Shown: positions 9,722-18,028 of the stretch, piece by piece
How positions within the stretch are numbered: the first letter of the stretch is position 1
How the letters are laid out: each line of letters begins with the position of its first letter
Source of the DNA: Streptomyces atroolivaceus
Lineage (GTDB): Bacteria > Actinomycetota > Actinomycetes > Streptomycetales > Streptomycetaceae
Direction: 5' to 3'
DNA length: 64,000 nt
Assembly (NCBI RefSeq): GCF_000717025.1
Contig: NZ_JNXG01000007.1
Span: 62,001 to 126,000 of the forward strand
Notes under the pieces: model-generated
The model's input: the letters and a program-made list of their open reading frames with translations, nothing else
The model's database searches: none
Told to the model about the DNA's origin: nothing
Program-made: the position numbers and the translations under genes

Positions 9722-10551
9722 CCCCTGACACCGCACCTGCCCCACCGGCCGGCCGCAGCACCGGCGCCGTGGGAGTACGGGCCACCGCCCGTGTCACCGC
9801 GGCCGCCAGGGCCGGCGCTACCGTCCTGCCCGTCCTGGACGGCGACGGGCCCTTCGAATTCCGGCGTCTGCGGTCACGGGACACCGAGGCGCGGGTGTGC
9901 GTCGTAGGTGCCATGAGCGCCCCCCTCGGCGGCGACCGCCTGCGCATCGAAGCGACCGCGCTGCAGGGCGCCTCCCTCCACATCACCTCCGCAGCTGCGA
10001 CTCTTGCCCTGAGAGGCCCGACCACCGCGCACGCCACCTACGACGTGCACCTGACTGTGGCGGATCACGCGGAGATCCGCTGGCTGCCCAAACCGTTGAT
10101 CAGCGCGGCCGGCAGCAATCTACGGCAGGCCTGGACCATCGACCTCGCCCCCACCGCGCGGCTCGTCCTGCGCGAAGAGCAGGTACTCGGGCGCATGGGC
10201 GAACCACCCGGTCATGTGGCAACCCGGCTCACCGTCCGTCGCGGCGGCCACGTGCTCCTCGACCAAGAAGCGGAATACGGGCCGGGGGCACCCGGATGGG
10301 ACACCCCGGCTGTTCTCGGCCACCATCGGGCGACCGGCCAAATCCTGCTCATCGAACCGGATTTCGACGAGAGCCCGCTCGAGCCTCAGGTCCTCATCGA
10401 GACCCCGGACGACGCTCAAGCGGTTCTCACCCCCCTCGCCGGTCCCGCAGCGCTCATCACCGCCATCGCCCCGGACGGCTTCCGCCTGCGACGCATCCTC
10501 AATGCCGCCTACGCCACCAGCGCTGACACCTCGAACCGTGCAAGGCAGTAG
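9718..10551 (+). CDS. ureD: Urease accessory protein UreD
   Basis: The 277-residue product is the scaffold that binds apourease and recruits UreF and UreG. Family segments are visible, such as [20 protein letters not shown] and [15 protein letters not shown]. It is the last gene of the operon, and its ATGA start/stop overlap with ureG implies translational coupling. No ureE metallochaperone, urea transporter or nickel transporter follows. No obvious terminator is visible directly after the stop. Confidence 0.92.
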
Positions 10552-10862
10552 GCCAGGCCACCGCGCCCCCACCATGGCCAGTCACCACGCTCGCCGGCCC
10601 TTATCGGAACGACTGGCCTAGGAAACGAACGCGATGCCGGGCGGATCAAGGAAATCCGGGCTTGCGACTCGGGGGCAGAGCGCGCACTACCTGGGCGTCA
10701 CGCCCTCAGGGGGCGACTGTGGTGATCCTCAGCGGTCCGCGGCCCTGGTCATCGACCGGTTCCCGGACCGAGGCCTTGGTCACGGAACCGGCCGCTGTGC
10801 CGACCAGCAGCCCCCATCGGAGCTGCTTCGCGACTGACGAGCCGTGCACGGCCGCAAGGGGC
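10552..10862. other. Intergenic stretch after the urease operon
   Basis: About 310 bp between convergent ureD and the isochorismatase-like gene show no recognisable gene. The only clear element is the hairpin at its right end. Confidence 0.5.
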
Positions 10863-10890
10863 CACCGCCTGACGTGTCCGTCAGGCGGTG
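10863..10890 (-). terminator. Strong terminator hairpin for the isochorismatase-like gene
   Basis: CACCGCCTGACG (10863-10874) and CGTCAGGCGGTG (10879-10890) form a perfect 12-bp stem with a 4-nt loop. The hairpin overlaps the last codons of the minus-strand gene. It could also stop read-through from the urease operon. Confidence 0.75.
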
Positions 10891-11540
10891 TTCCCGGCAC
10901 GCCCTGAAGCGAGCAGCTGCGTCTCCCAGCTGAAGGCGACGCCGGTGGCGCCCCCGTACTGGAGCAGGACTTCGGTCATGCCCGGGAAGGTCTTCTCGCG
11001 GGCCCAGTCGCGCTGCCACTCCCCCGCGACGGCCTGCCAGGTGATCGGCACCACGCCCGCCTGAACCATGCGATGCACCGCCATCTCATGAGCTTCCTTC
11101 GAGGCACCGCCCGAGGCGTCGGTGACTACGAACACCTCGAAGCCCTCACCCGCCGCCTGTATCGCCGGCATCGCGACACAGATCTCCGTCCAGAGACCGG
11201 CGATGATCAGCTTCTTGCGGCCGGTCGCCCTGACGGCGTCGACGACACGCTCGTCCTCCCAGGTGTTGATGAACGTGCGATCGATTGGCTTCTGCTCCGG
11301 GAACACATCCTGCAGCCCCTTGATGAGGTAGCCGCCACGCTCCTCCAAGACGGTCGTCAGGATGGTCGGGACCTCGAACACCTTGGCGGCCCTGGCGAGC
11401 CCGACGACGTTGTTCACGATCATCGTGGGCTCGTGGCTGTTCAGGTTGGCGAACTGGAACGGCTGGTGGTCGATCAGGACGACGACGCTCTCCTCGGGCG
11501 TCAGCAGTGCCTGCAGGCCGGACTTCGTTTCGTTGCTCAT
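10881..11540 (-). CDS. Isochorismatase-family cysteine hydrolase (YcaC-like)
   Basis: This 219-residue protein has the isochorismatase alpha/beta fold. Asp24 lies in VVLIDHQPFQF and the probable nucleophile Cys121 in LIIAGLWTEICVAMPA. The GGY..KGLQDVFPEQ segment resembles YcaC-like hydrolases rather than true isochorismatases. The substrate is unknown; amidohydrolase activity is possible. ATG at 11540 follows an AAAGGG ribosome site. A longer in-frame extension to 11753 carries no family similarity. The probable promoter, about 225 bp upstream, lies inside an inverted repeat next to a divergent MarR gene. Confidence 0.85.
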   Translation of the reverse strand: MSNETKSGLQALLTPEESVVVLIDHQPFQFANLNSHEPTMIVNNVVGLARAAKVFEVPTILTTVLEERGGYLIKGLQDVFPEQKPIDRTFINTWEDERVVDAVRATGRKKLIIAGLWTEICVAMPAIQAAGEGFEVFVVTDASGGASKEAHEMAVHRMVQAGVVPITWQAVAGEWQRDWAREKTFPGMTEVLLQYGGATGVAFSWETQLLASGRAGNTA

Positions 11541-11756
11541 GGAATCCCTTTCCGGATACTTGTCTTCGCGTGCTCGGGGTGTTCGGACGAACGCCGTCGA
11601 TCTCGACGCCGGAATACGGCCGTACGCGCCGCGCAGGCGGCCTTGGGGCCGAGTCGGCCAACCACCGCGTCGAGACGCTCGGCATCGCATCCCGGACAGG
11701 CTCCGCTTCCGCAGCGAGACGGTCACGGCTTCGAGGTCGGTCAGCTCGACCAAGTG

Positions 11757-11800
11757 GTTGACACGTCATCCACACTAGCAGCGACGGTGGACGTGTCAAC
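11757..11800 (-). promoter_or_regulatory. Promoter inside an 11-bp inverted repeat (possible MarR operator)
   Basis: GTTGACACGTC (11757-11767) is perfectly inverted as GACGTGTCAAC (11790-11800). On the minus strand, TTGACA (11799-11794) is followed after 16 nt by TAGTGT (11777-11772), a good sigma-70-type promoter reading towards the isochorismatase-like gene. The repeat covers both boxes, so a dimer bound there would block RNA polymerase. The MarR gene at 12032 is the natural candidate regulator. Confidence 0.55.
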
Positions 11801-12019
11801 TAGTTGCCCGGCGGGCGGAGTTCACCCTGTGCGGGACCTCGCGAACGCGCTTGTTAAGGCACGCCTGGTCCGCCGGATGACGGAGCGGCGGATCACGCCG
11901 CCCTCGGCGATCGCCGGGAAGTGGCCGCCCCAGGGTCTTGTCGCCCCGGACACGGCGGGCGCTGCCTCATCAAGGTTCCGCCCCGCCCCTGCACGCAGAT
12001 AACTGACAGACGGCCTCGT

Positions 12020-12025
12020 TAAACT
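12020..12025 (+). promoter_or_regulatory. Putative -10 box of a leaderless MarR promoter
   Basis: TAAACT at 12020-12025 lies 6 nt before the ATG at 12032, and no Shine-Dalgarno sequence is present. A transcript starting at the ATG is likely. The -35 region is not evident. Confidence 0.35.
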
Positions 12026-12031
12026 GCTTCC

Positions 12032-12499
12032 ATGGACGCACCGCCGCGCTGGCTCGCCGGGGAAGAGAAAGCCGCCTGGGACAACTTCATCCGCATGCAG
12101 GAGAAGCTCATCGGACGGCTGTCCCGCCACGTCCAGTCCGACTCCGGAATGTCCGCATCCGACTACGTGGTACTCGCCGGCCTCACCGAGAGGGGCGGCG
12201 GGCGGATGCGCTTGCTGGATCTGGCCAAACTCGTGGAGTGGGAGAAGAGCCGCATGTCCCACCAGGTCACGCGGATGACGAAACGCGGGCTCCTGGCCAG
12301 GGAGGAATGCCCCGACGACGGACGCGGGGCGTTCATCGTCGCCACCCCGGCCGGCTACAAGGCGATCGAAGAGGCCGCAGGCCATCACGTGGAGCACGTC
12401 CGCCGACTGTTCATCGAAGCCCTGACGCCAAGTCAACTCAAGGCACTCGCCCGTATCTCCGAGCACGTCCTGGAGCACATGGAGAAGCAGTCGGACTGA
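12032..12499 (+). CDS. MarR-family transcriptional regulator
   Basis: This 155-residue protein has the MarR winged helix: LLDLAKLVEWEKSRMSHQVT is the helix-turn-helix and RMTKRGLLAREECPDDGRG the wing. N- and C-terminal helices for dimerisation flank it. MarR dimers bind short palindromes and are released by phenolic or oxidative ligands. It is divergent from the isochorismatase-like hydrolase with 491 bp between the starts, and the inverted repeat in that gap is a likely binding site. The ligand cannot be told from sequence. Confidence 0.9.
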   Translation: MDAPPRWLAGEEKAAWDNFIRMQEKLIGRLSRHVQSDSGMSASDYVVLAGLTERGGGRMRLLDLAKLVEWEKSRMSHQVTRMTKRGLLAREECPDDGRGAFIVATPAGYKAIEEAAGHHVEHVRRLFIEALTPSQLKALARISEHVLEHMEKQSD

Positions 12500-13373
12500 C
12501 TGGGCGAGGAGACGCGGCTCAAGCCCGGCGGGGGTGAGGCACGGACCACGCGCAGCGCTCCGGCAACGAAGACGACCGGGGCCTACCGGGCGCCGGGCCG
12601 CCGGCGCTTGGGGTCGTCGGGGCGGGGATCCGTCAATCGAGCGGCTCTTCCGGGCTCTTCGCAAGCGTCATTCGAGCGGCAAGAATGCTGGGCCAAGGCC
12701 CTGAAACCCTCTTCCGTTCACCGCATGCGTAGTGAGCCCGCGGGTCAGGCGGCTTCGGGTGGCCGATCCGTCCGCTCGACCCGCTGCATTTCGGGAAACA
12801 GGTCGAGCGCCACCGACCACACCCGACAGCCCAGGAGAACCCGCAGTTCAAAGGCCCTTTGAGGCAGACTCCAGAATCGCCACGCACTCCAGGGGCGAGG
12901 TCATCGGGAACAGGTGAACGACGCAGGGGTAATCTCCCCTCTGCCCTCGAAACGGGGCGAAGCTCAGCAGCCGGCGGACTGGCGGGCAGCGGTGCGCACC
13001 ACTCAGTTGGCGCGGCCGGACCTCACCTCTACAGTCCTGCCGACGCAACGCACTATCCGAGGAAGCCCAACCGGCACCTGCAGCCGCGTCTCCAACGTGG
13101 AAGAGGAGTACAAGGGAGCCGCTGCACACCGCGCCGCCGCCGCTTCTGCTGTTCGACGTGTGCCGCCTGGAGAGCCAGGCTGCGTCGGGGTTCTACACGT
13201 ACGGACGGCACCATGCAATTGGGGGCCAGGGCGGCCCACACCTGTTCCTGCCTGACAGCGCTCCTGCCTGCGCACCCCTCGGAGAGCAGCCCATACGCGC
13301 GGGGTGAGTCGAACGCCGGCCCTTCATGGGCCGACGACATGGGAAGGGTCACCGGCGTTACGCGACTTGTCCC
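12500..13373. other. Long intergenic stretch, no gene recognised
   Basis: Some 870 bp contain several short open frames without family motifs. Minus-strand codons ending near 13066 read CRLGFLG-stop, faintly like the YjbQ tail repeats at 17.4 and 58.8 kb. The match is too weak to list as a separate element. Confidence 0.4.
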
Positions 13374-13931
13374 TCATGACACCTGCCTGTCACACGCATC
13401 CGACGTCTCGACCTTCTCGGTGAAGGAGACGATCAGACGCTTCATGGCGTCGGCGTCCTCGTGATCGGAACCGTAGGCCTGAACTCCCGTATAGAGCTCT
13501 TGCTTGTACTTCGCGTCAACGCAGTCCTTTGTCTTGCCGAAGGCCTGGTTGCCGGAGTACACGTACCGCCCCTCGTCGGCGGTCTTCTCCACCCGCTCGA
13601 GAGTCTGGCTGCGGAGGAAGTACGCCGTGTCACGCCCGCCCTGCCACCAGGTCTGGACCGTTCTGACGGCAAGTTTTCCATCCACGGACACATCGCACCA
13701 GGTCGCCGCGGGGGAGACGTCGGGCTTGACGGAGAGCTTCTTCCCCGGCGGGAGGAACGGAGTGAGCTCCTTGATGTCGAACTGTATGCCGCAAAGGGTG
13801 CCTGGCACGGAATAGTCCCTGGTCTCCTCGTCGGCGCCACATCCTGTGACCGTGGCGGCCAGGACGGCGAGAACGACGGCCGCGAAGGCAGGACCGGAGC
13901 GTGTTCCAGGGATCGGTCGACGGCGGGACAT
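13374..13931 (-). CDS. Lipoprotein of unknown function in the WXG100-type operon
   Basis: This 185-residue protein starts at ATG 13931 after GAGAGG. A positively charged n-region, a hydrophobic stretch and the lipobox TVTGC (Cys31) mark it as a lipoprotein exported across the membrane. The mature part has several cysteines (GTLCGIQ, TWCDVS, TKDCVD, SDACD) that could form two disulfides. I recognise no domain. It is the third gene of a minus-strand set with two helical WXG100-like proteins, 52 bp after the large one, so a role at the cell surface linked to their export is a reasonable inference. Confidence 0.75.
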   Translation of the reverse strand: MSRRRPIPGTRSGPAFAAVVLAVLAATVTGCGADEETRDYSVPGTLCGIQFDIKELTPFLPPGKKLSVKPDVSPAATWCDVSVDGKLAVRTVQTWWQGGRDTAYFLRSQTLERVEKTADEGRYVYSGNQAFGKTKDCVDAKYKQELYTGVQAYGSDHEDADAMKRLIVSFTEKVETSDACDRQVS

Positions 13932-13983
13932 GCTGGTACCTCTCGAGGGCTGCTTGGTATCTGGGCGGGGCTCGGCGACTTTG

Positions 13984-16296
13984 TCAGGACGTTGTCCGGC
14001 TGCCCGGGGTACGGCCGTCGACGATCGACTGGGCGTTGTAGAAGCCCTGCGCACCGCTTTCCCGAGCCCAGGTCTCGGCGTCCGCGGGGTCGACCATGCC
14101 GTGCTCTTCCGCGGCCAGCCGAGCTGCCTGGCCCGAGCGGTTGCCGTTGTTCTTCAGGCTGTCTTGCCAGAGCTCACCCCTCGTGTCCTCGGAATCCTCC
14201 AGTTCCGTGCTCTTGAAGTCCTGGAACATGGATTCGAGGACGGTGCCGGTGATGGTCGTGGTGGCTCCACCCGCGGCGGCTCCGATCCAGGGGGTGGCGA
14301 CGAAGGAGGTCCCTACTCCGACCGCCGTACCGAGACCACCCGAGATGCCGCTCTTGACCAGATCCATCGAGTCCTTGTACGCCTCATCCGCCTCCTTCCC
14401 GGCAGCCGCCAGTTCCTCCTGGCGGCCCAGGGCGAGAGTTCCGGAGATCTCCCCCGATTTCTCCGCGATTCGCCTCACAATGCCTTCCGTGTCGTCGTCC
14501 ACGACCTGACCGGCAGGCAGATCGGGGTTGAGGTGGTACTCCATCAGCTGACTCATGTAAGCCTTCTGCCCCACCTCTACCGCCGCGTAGCCGTCCGGGC
14601 TCTGGCCCACGGTGAAGAGGAGCTTGGTGACGTCTCGCGGCTCGAGTACGGCCTCTTCCCCGTACATCGGGTACATCTTCTGCGTCTGCTTCCAGGACGT
14701 CGAGTCGGGGTCGGTCCGATCAGCGTCGCTGATGGACCGATTGATGTCCGGCAGGTACTCGGAGGTGATCTGCCCCACGCTGTCGAGCATGTGTCCATAC
14801 TTGAGCAGACGTTCGTCCGGGTCCTCACCGATGGACGACACCAGTCGTTCCATGAGCCTGGTCTGTTCGGCGTTGTGGTGGGGCGTGTCCAGCGTCGGCC
14901 GCTCACCTGCCGGGTGACCTGTGGTGGCGGCCTCAAGGGCCATCGCCAGGTTGTTCCGTCCCGCGATGCTCTCCTCGTGTTCGGAGTCGAAGTCGGCGGG
15001 CCAGTCACGCTCCTCGAAGAGGTAGTCGAAGTTGGTCAGTGACTTCTTGACCTCCTTGTCGTCCTTCTTCTCTGTGAACTCGTGGTCCTCGTCCTTGGTG
15101 AGGAAGGTGTCGTTGAAGAAGGATGTCGCGGCGTCCGGGTTGTTGGCGAGGGCCTTGAGGTACCCCGTCATCGGGTCCCATCCGGTATCCGTGCCGGTGT
15201 GGTTGAGCGTCGCGTCGGGCCCCAGACGCTGCCAGGCTCCGTGCTGCCCGTTGCCCGTGAACTTCTTCTCCGTGGCCATGAGCTTGTCGCCGTAGCTGTT
15301 CAGGAACTGATCGTCGTAGTCGCCCCAGCGCATCAGGTTGCTCATCACCTGTCCGCCCAGAGGGAAGCCCCCACCGCGCCCCACGGGCTGGTCGACCAGG
15401 GCCACCATGTTGCCCTTCCATGAGGTCATCGCGGCGCTGTCGCTCTGGGTGGCGTTGGCGAGTGTGAGGCTCAGGTTCTTCTGGAGGTCGTCGAACTGCT
15501 CCCGGCGGTCACGGCGTAGGTCCCACCCCGTGTGCGGATCGGTGACGCCGGCCCAGAAGTCCAGCGTCTTCTGCGGCCCGAGCGTGGTGGCGAAGCGTTC
15601 GGCGAACAGCGGGTCGGCGGAGTACTGCTTCAGCCCCGCGTTGAGCCGGTCGAATTCGGCGGTGGAGAGATCATCCGGGTCCTTCTTGACGAGTGCCGCC
15701 AGATCGTCGGCGGTCTTGAGTGCTTCAGCGGCTGCGTCCCGGTCCTTGTAACTGGCGTCACCAAAACCGTAGTCGGTCTGGTCGGCAAGCGCCTTGAGGA
15801 TCTTGCTGGCGGAGTTGTCGCTCTCGGTGGCCTTGCCGAGAATTCCTTGGATCTCGTCGCGCAGGGCATTGACGTCGCTCTGAGCATGGGAGGGTGGGGT
15901 ATGGCCCTTCGCCGCCCGGTCCGGGTGGACGTTCATGGTCACGGTGAAACCGCCGTCACCGGTGTTCGTCACAGTGAGGTTCTTCTGCAGGCCACGGTCG
16001 ATGGCATCCTTCAGCTGGGTGTGGTACGCCCTCAGCTCCCCGGCAGTGTCCTTGAGAATGCCGTGGATGGACTTGCCCTGGGTGTGGGCGTCCTTGATCT
16101 CGCCCGCCGTCTTGCCGATGAACTCCTTGGTGACCTGTGAGTTCTCGCCGGCCCAGCTCGCCTTGTTGGCTGCCTGGTGCAAGCCGTCTTCGGCGTCCCT
16201 GGCGAGGGTTTGGAGGCTGCGGACGATGACCGACCAGTCCTCGACGGCGTCGTCGAGCAGTTTGAGGTTGGCGTGGCGCAGAGTGTCGAAATCCAT
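13984..16296 (-). CDS. Large helical WXG100-like protein (type VII secretion-associated, function unknown)
   Basis: The 770-residue product begins with a helical domain containing an SWAG turn at about residues 47-50, matching the helix-WxG-helix hairpin of ESX substrates. Most of the chain is charged and helical. Residues about 640-690 form a Gly/Ala-rich hydrophobic hairpin (GISGGLGTAVGVGTSFVATP) that could insert into a membrane. No signal peptide is present, as expected for type VII substrates. Such proteins occur widely in Streptomyces next to a smaller partner, here the gene 21 bp upstream. No EccC or other secretion machinery gene is in the window, so any export would depend on machinery elsewhere. 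Confidence 0.7.
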   Translation of the reverse strand: MDFDTLRHANLKLLDDAVEDWSVIVRSLQTLARDAEDGLHQAANKASWAGENSQVTKEFIGKTAGEIKDAHTQGKSIHGILKDTAGELRAYHTQLKDAIDRGLQKNLTVTNTGDGGFTVTMNVHPDRAAKGHTPPSHAQSDVNALRDEIQGILGKATESDNSASKILKALADQTDYGFGDASYKDRDAAAEALKTADDLAALVKKDPDDLSTAEFDRLNAGLKQYSADPLFAERFATTLGPQKTLDFWAGVTDPHTGWDLRRDRREQFDDLQKNLSLTLANATQSDSAAMTSWKGNMVALVDQPVGRGGGFPLGGQVMSNLMRWGDYDDQFLNSYGDKLMATEKKFTGNGQHGAWQRLGPDATLNHTGTDTGWDPMTGYLKALANNPDAATSFFNDTFLTKDEDHEFTEKKDDKEVKKSLTNFDYLFEERDWPADFDSEHEESIAGRNNLAMALEAATTGHPAGERPTLDTPHHNAEQTRLMERLVSSIGEDPDERLLKYGHMLDSVGQITSEYLPDINRSISDADRTDPDSTSWKQTQKMYPMYGEEAVLEPRDVTKLLFTVGQSPDGYAAVEVGQKAYMSQLMEYHLNPDLPAGQVVDDDTEGIVRRIAEKSGEISGTLALGRQEELAAAGKEADEAYKDSMDLVKSGISGGLGTAVGVGTSFVATPWIGAAAGGATTTITGTVLESMFQDFKSTELEDSEDTRGELWQDSLKNNGNRSGQAARLAAEEHGMVDPADAETWARESGAQGFYNAQSIVDGRTPGSRTTS

Positions 16297-16317
16297 GAGT
16301 GGGCCCCCGTTGTGCAG

Positions 16318-16827
16318 TTACTTTTTCTCGCCGTAGATCGGGTTCTTGCCCCCGGCCGTTCCGACCCGCTCGTCGAAACCGGCGTCGAGAGTGTCGATGC
16401 TGCTCACCTGCCGCAGGATGTAGGCCTCGTCACCGTCATGGATCTTCTTGGTTACCTGCATGTGGTTGGAGATGTGCGCGCAGGCGTCGAGGACGCTGTT
16501 CAGCTGCGTGGACCAGCGGTTCGACACATGCTGGAGACCGGAGCCGAGCGCGAATCCCTGTGAGGCCAGATCGCTCGCCGCTTTGTCGACGCTCGTGTTG
16601 TCCAGACGGGCCTGGTCCCAGAGCTGGTCGTAGAGCGTATGCGCGTGGCTGCCGATCTTGGAGAGATCCTGCTGGTTGACGTTGAGGTCACCCGTGCTGC
16701 CGGGCGTCGTCGGGGCCGGGCCCGGGCCCGAGTCACCAGGGTACTGGTTGAGCTGCATGTGCGACGTGCCCGCCTGCTGGCGATCCAGCGCTTCAGTCTT
16801 CAGTTGGTCCCACTCGTCCCACGCCAC
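16318..16827 (-). CDS. Small helical partner protein (WXG100-like, function unknown)
   Basis: This 169-residue protein begins MAWDEWDQLKTEA, followed by a Pro/Gly-rich linker (about residues 30-45). Two long helices follow, with a Trp-Ser turn in VSNRWSTQLNSVL. The shape resembles ESX/WXG100 partners, which often form heterodimers with the product of the adjacent gene. It is first in the operon, 21 bp before the large protein gene. No signal peptide is seen. Confidence 0.65.
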   Translation of the reverse strand: MAWDEWDQLKTEALDRQQAGTSHMQLNQYPGDSGPGPAPTTPGSTGDLNVNQQDLSKIGSHAHTLYDQLWDQARLDNTSVDKAASDLASQGFALGSGLQHVSNRWSTQLNSVLDACAHISNHMQVTKKIHDGDEAYILRQVSSIDTLDAGFDERVGTAGGKNPIYGEKK

Positions 16828-17015
16828 TGACCTGCTCCTTTACCCCCGACGGCCATCGCCGGCAGGCCGCTGAACAACCCCGACCTGTAGCGTAGTCATT
16901 CGTCCTGGCGTTCGGGACGACTACACGAAGTCTCCTTCAGATCCTCCACAGGTGCGCTTCTCGTCCTACTGACCTGGGCGACTGCCATTTCGCGACCCTC
17001 ACGGTTCGCCACTTC

Positions 17016-17330
17016 GAGATGGCTGACGTAGCAGAGCCGGGGAGAGACTCCGTGGGCAGGTCAGCGCGCTGTTGCCCGCCCTCGCCGACACGCACCGCAG
17101 CGCTGGCCGCTCGGAGGCTCGCCGAGGTGGACTTGGCGCCCACCCAGGACACGCTTCTGGCCCACCTGCGGGAACACGACCCCGGCTCACAGACAGAGCC
17201 GACGAAGGCACGGTGGGTCGAAGCGCCCACCCTGGCCAGGCGGCTGACCCGCACGGAAGCCGCCGGGCTGGTCGAACGGGAGCGCCCTGCAGGCACGGGC
17301 CGTCCAAGGTACGCACGGACCTCCCCGAGG
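17016..17330 (+). pseudogene. Decayed MarR-family regulator
   Basis: MarR-like sequence is spread over two frames. One frame gives VSALLPALADTHRSA. After a shift near 17100 another gives AARRLAEVDLAPTQDTLLAH and then APTLARRLTRTEAAGLVER, the MarR recognition helix and wing. The wing end returns to the first frame. No intact start or stop bounds a full-length product, so the gene is dead. It lies just outside the left copy of the 74-bp direct repeat. Confidence 0.6.
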
Positions 17331-17405
17331 CCGTCATCGATCCGGACGGGGTCTCATTCCGTGAGGCGGAAGTCGCTCCTACGGTGGCGACAGGCAAAGC
17401 CCTAC

Positions 17406-17479
17406 CCGAGGAACGACAACCGCACCTGCCGGTCCCGATTGTCGACGTCCGTGTCCACCAAACCGCGTTGAGGCAACCG
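17406..17479 (-). repeat. Left copy of a 74-bp direct repeat encoding a YjbQ-like C-terminal tail
   Basis: The minus strand reads LVDTDVDNRDRQVRLSFLG-stop, the typical C-terminus of YjbQ (UPF0047), with no gene body attached. By hand alignment it matches 58808-58880 at about 81% (13 mismatches and one gap). It also resembles the end of the intact yjbQ at 63076. The shared segment extends some 20 bp beyond the YjbQ similarity. A displaced attachment site is the favoured reading. Confidence 0.55.
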
Positions 17480-17930
17480 CAGACTACCGAGGTTGAACTC
17501 GGGATGTCGTGCTGCTGGTCAGGCGGGTCGGATGGTCAGGCCGGTCTCGGTGAGACAGCCGTCGAAAAGAGGTGGCTGCGGTACTGGATGTGCCGCAGGC
17601 CGCGCCGGACGGCGGCCGCCTGCCGCTCGTTCTCCGCGACCACCCGCCGCGCCCGCGTCGAGCGGGTCCTCCGCCGTGACGGGCAGGACACCGCGCTCGA
17701 CCGGCCGTGCCGGTACTGCCGTGGGCCGCTCACCGCCTACACCCGGGCGGCCCCTGTCATCACGCGGGCCGCCGTTGTCATGGTGAGAAACACCGGAAGG
17801 TCGTCACGGTGCCCGTGACCGGCGTCGTACCCGGAGATGCCGACGGCACGCGAGCCGTGGCCGCCCCGTTCGGGCAGGCGTCGGCGCCCATTGGGCGGTG
17901 GGCCGGATGCCGGGGTGGGCGAGTACGCGA
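17480..17930. other. Intergenic stretch, no gene recognised
   Basis: About 450 bp between the repeat and the GH92 terminator. A plus-strand frame contains CRYCRGPL, a possible zinc-knuckle relic, but nothing that supports a gene. Confidence 0.4.
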
Positions 17931-17960
17931 AGGGCCCCGGCGCTTTCGCGCCGGGGCCCT
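17931..17960 (-). terminator. Strong terminator hairpin after the GH92 gene
   Basis: AGGGCCCCGGCGC and GCGCCGGGGCCCT form a perfect 13-bp stem with a TTTC loop. It lies about 70 bp past the stop codon of the GH92 gene. The symmetry would let it work in both directions. Confidence 0.85.
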
Positions 17961-18028
17961 GATGAGAGGGGTGCACCGATCCGGAACGGCGCACCGCCGG
18001 CTGGGTTTCGGCGGTCCGCCGTCCCTCT

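Noticed and set aside
13066..13110. A third copy of the YjbQ-tail repeat
   Set aside because: Only the last seven codons (CRLGFLG-stop) and about 25 bp resemble the other copies, with an indel; too weak to claim.
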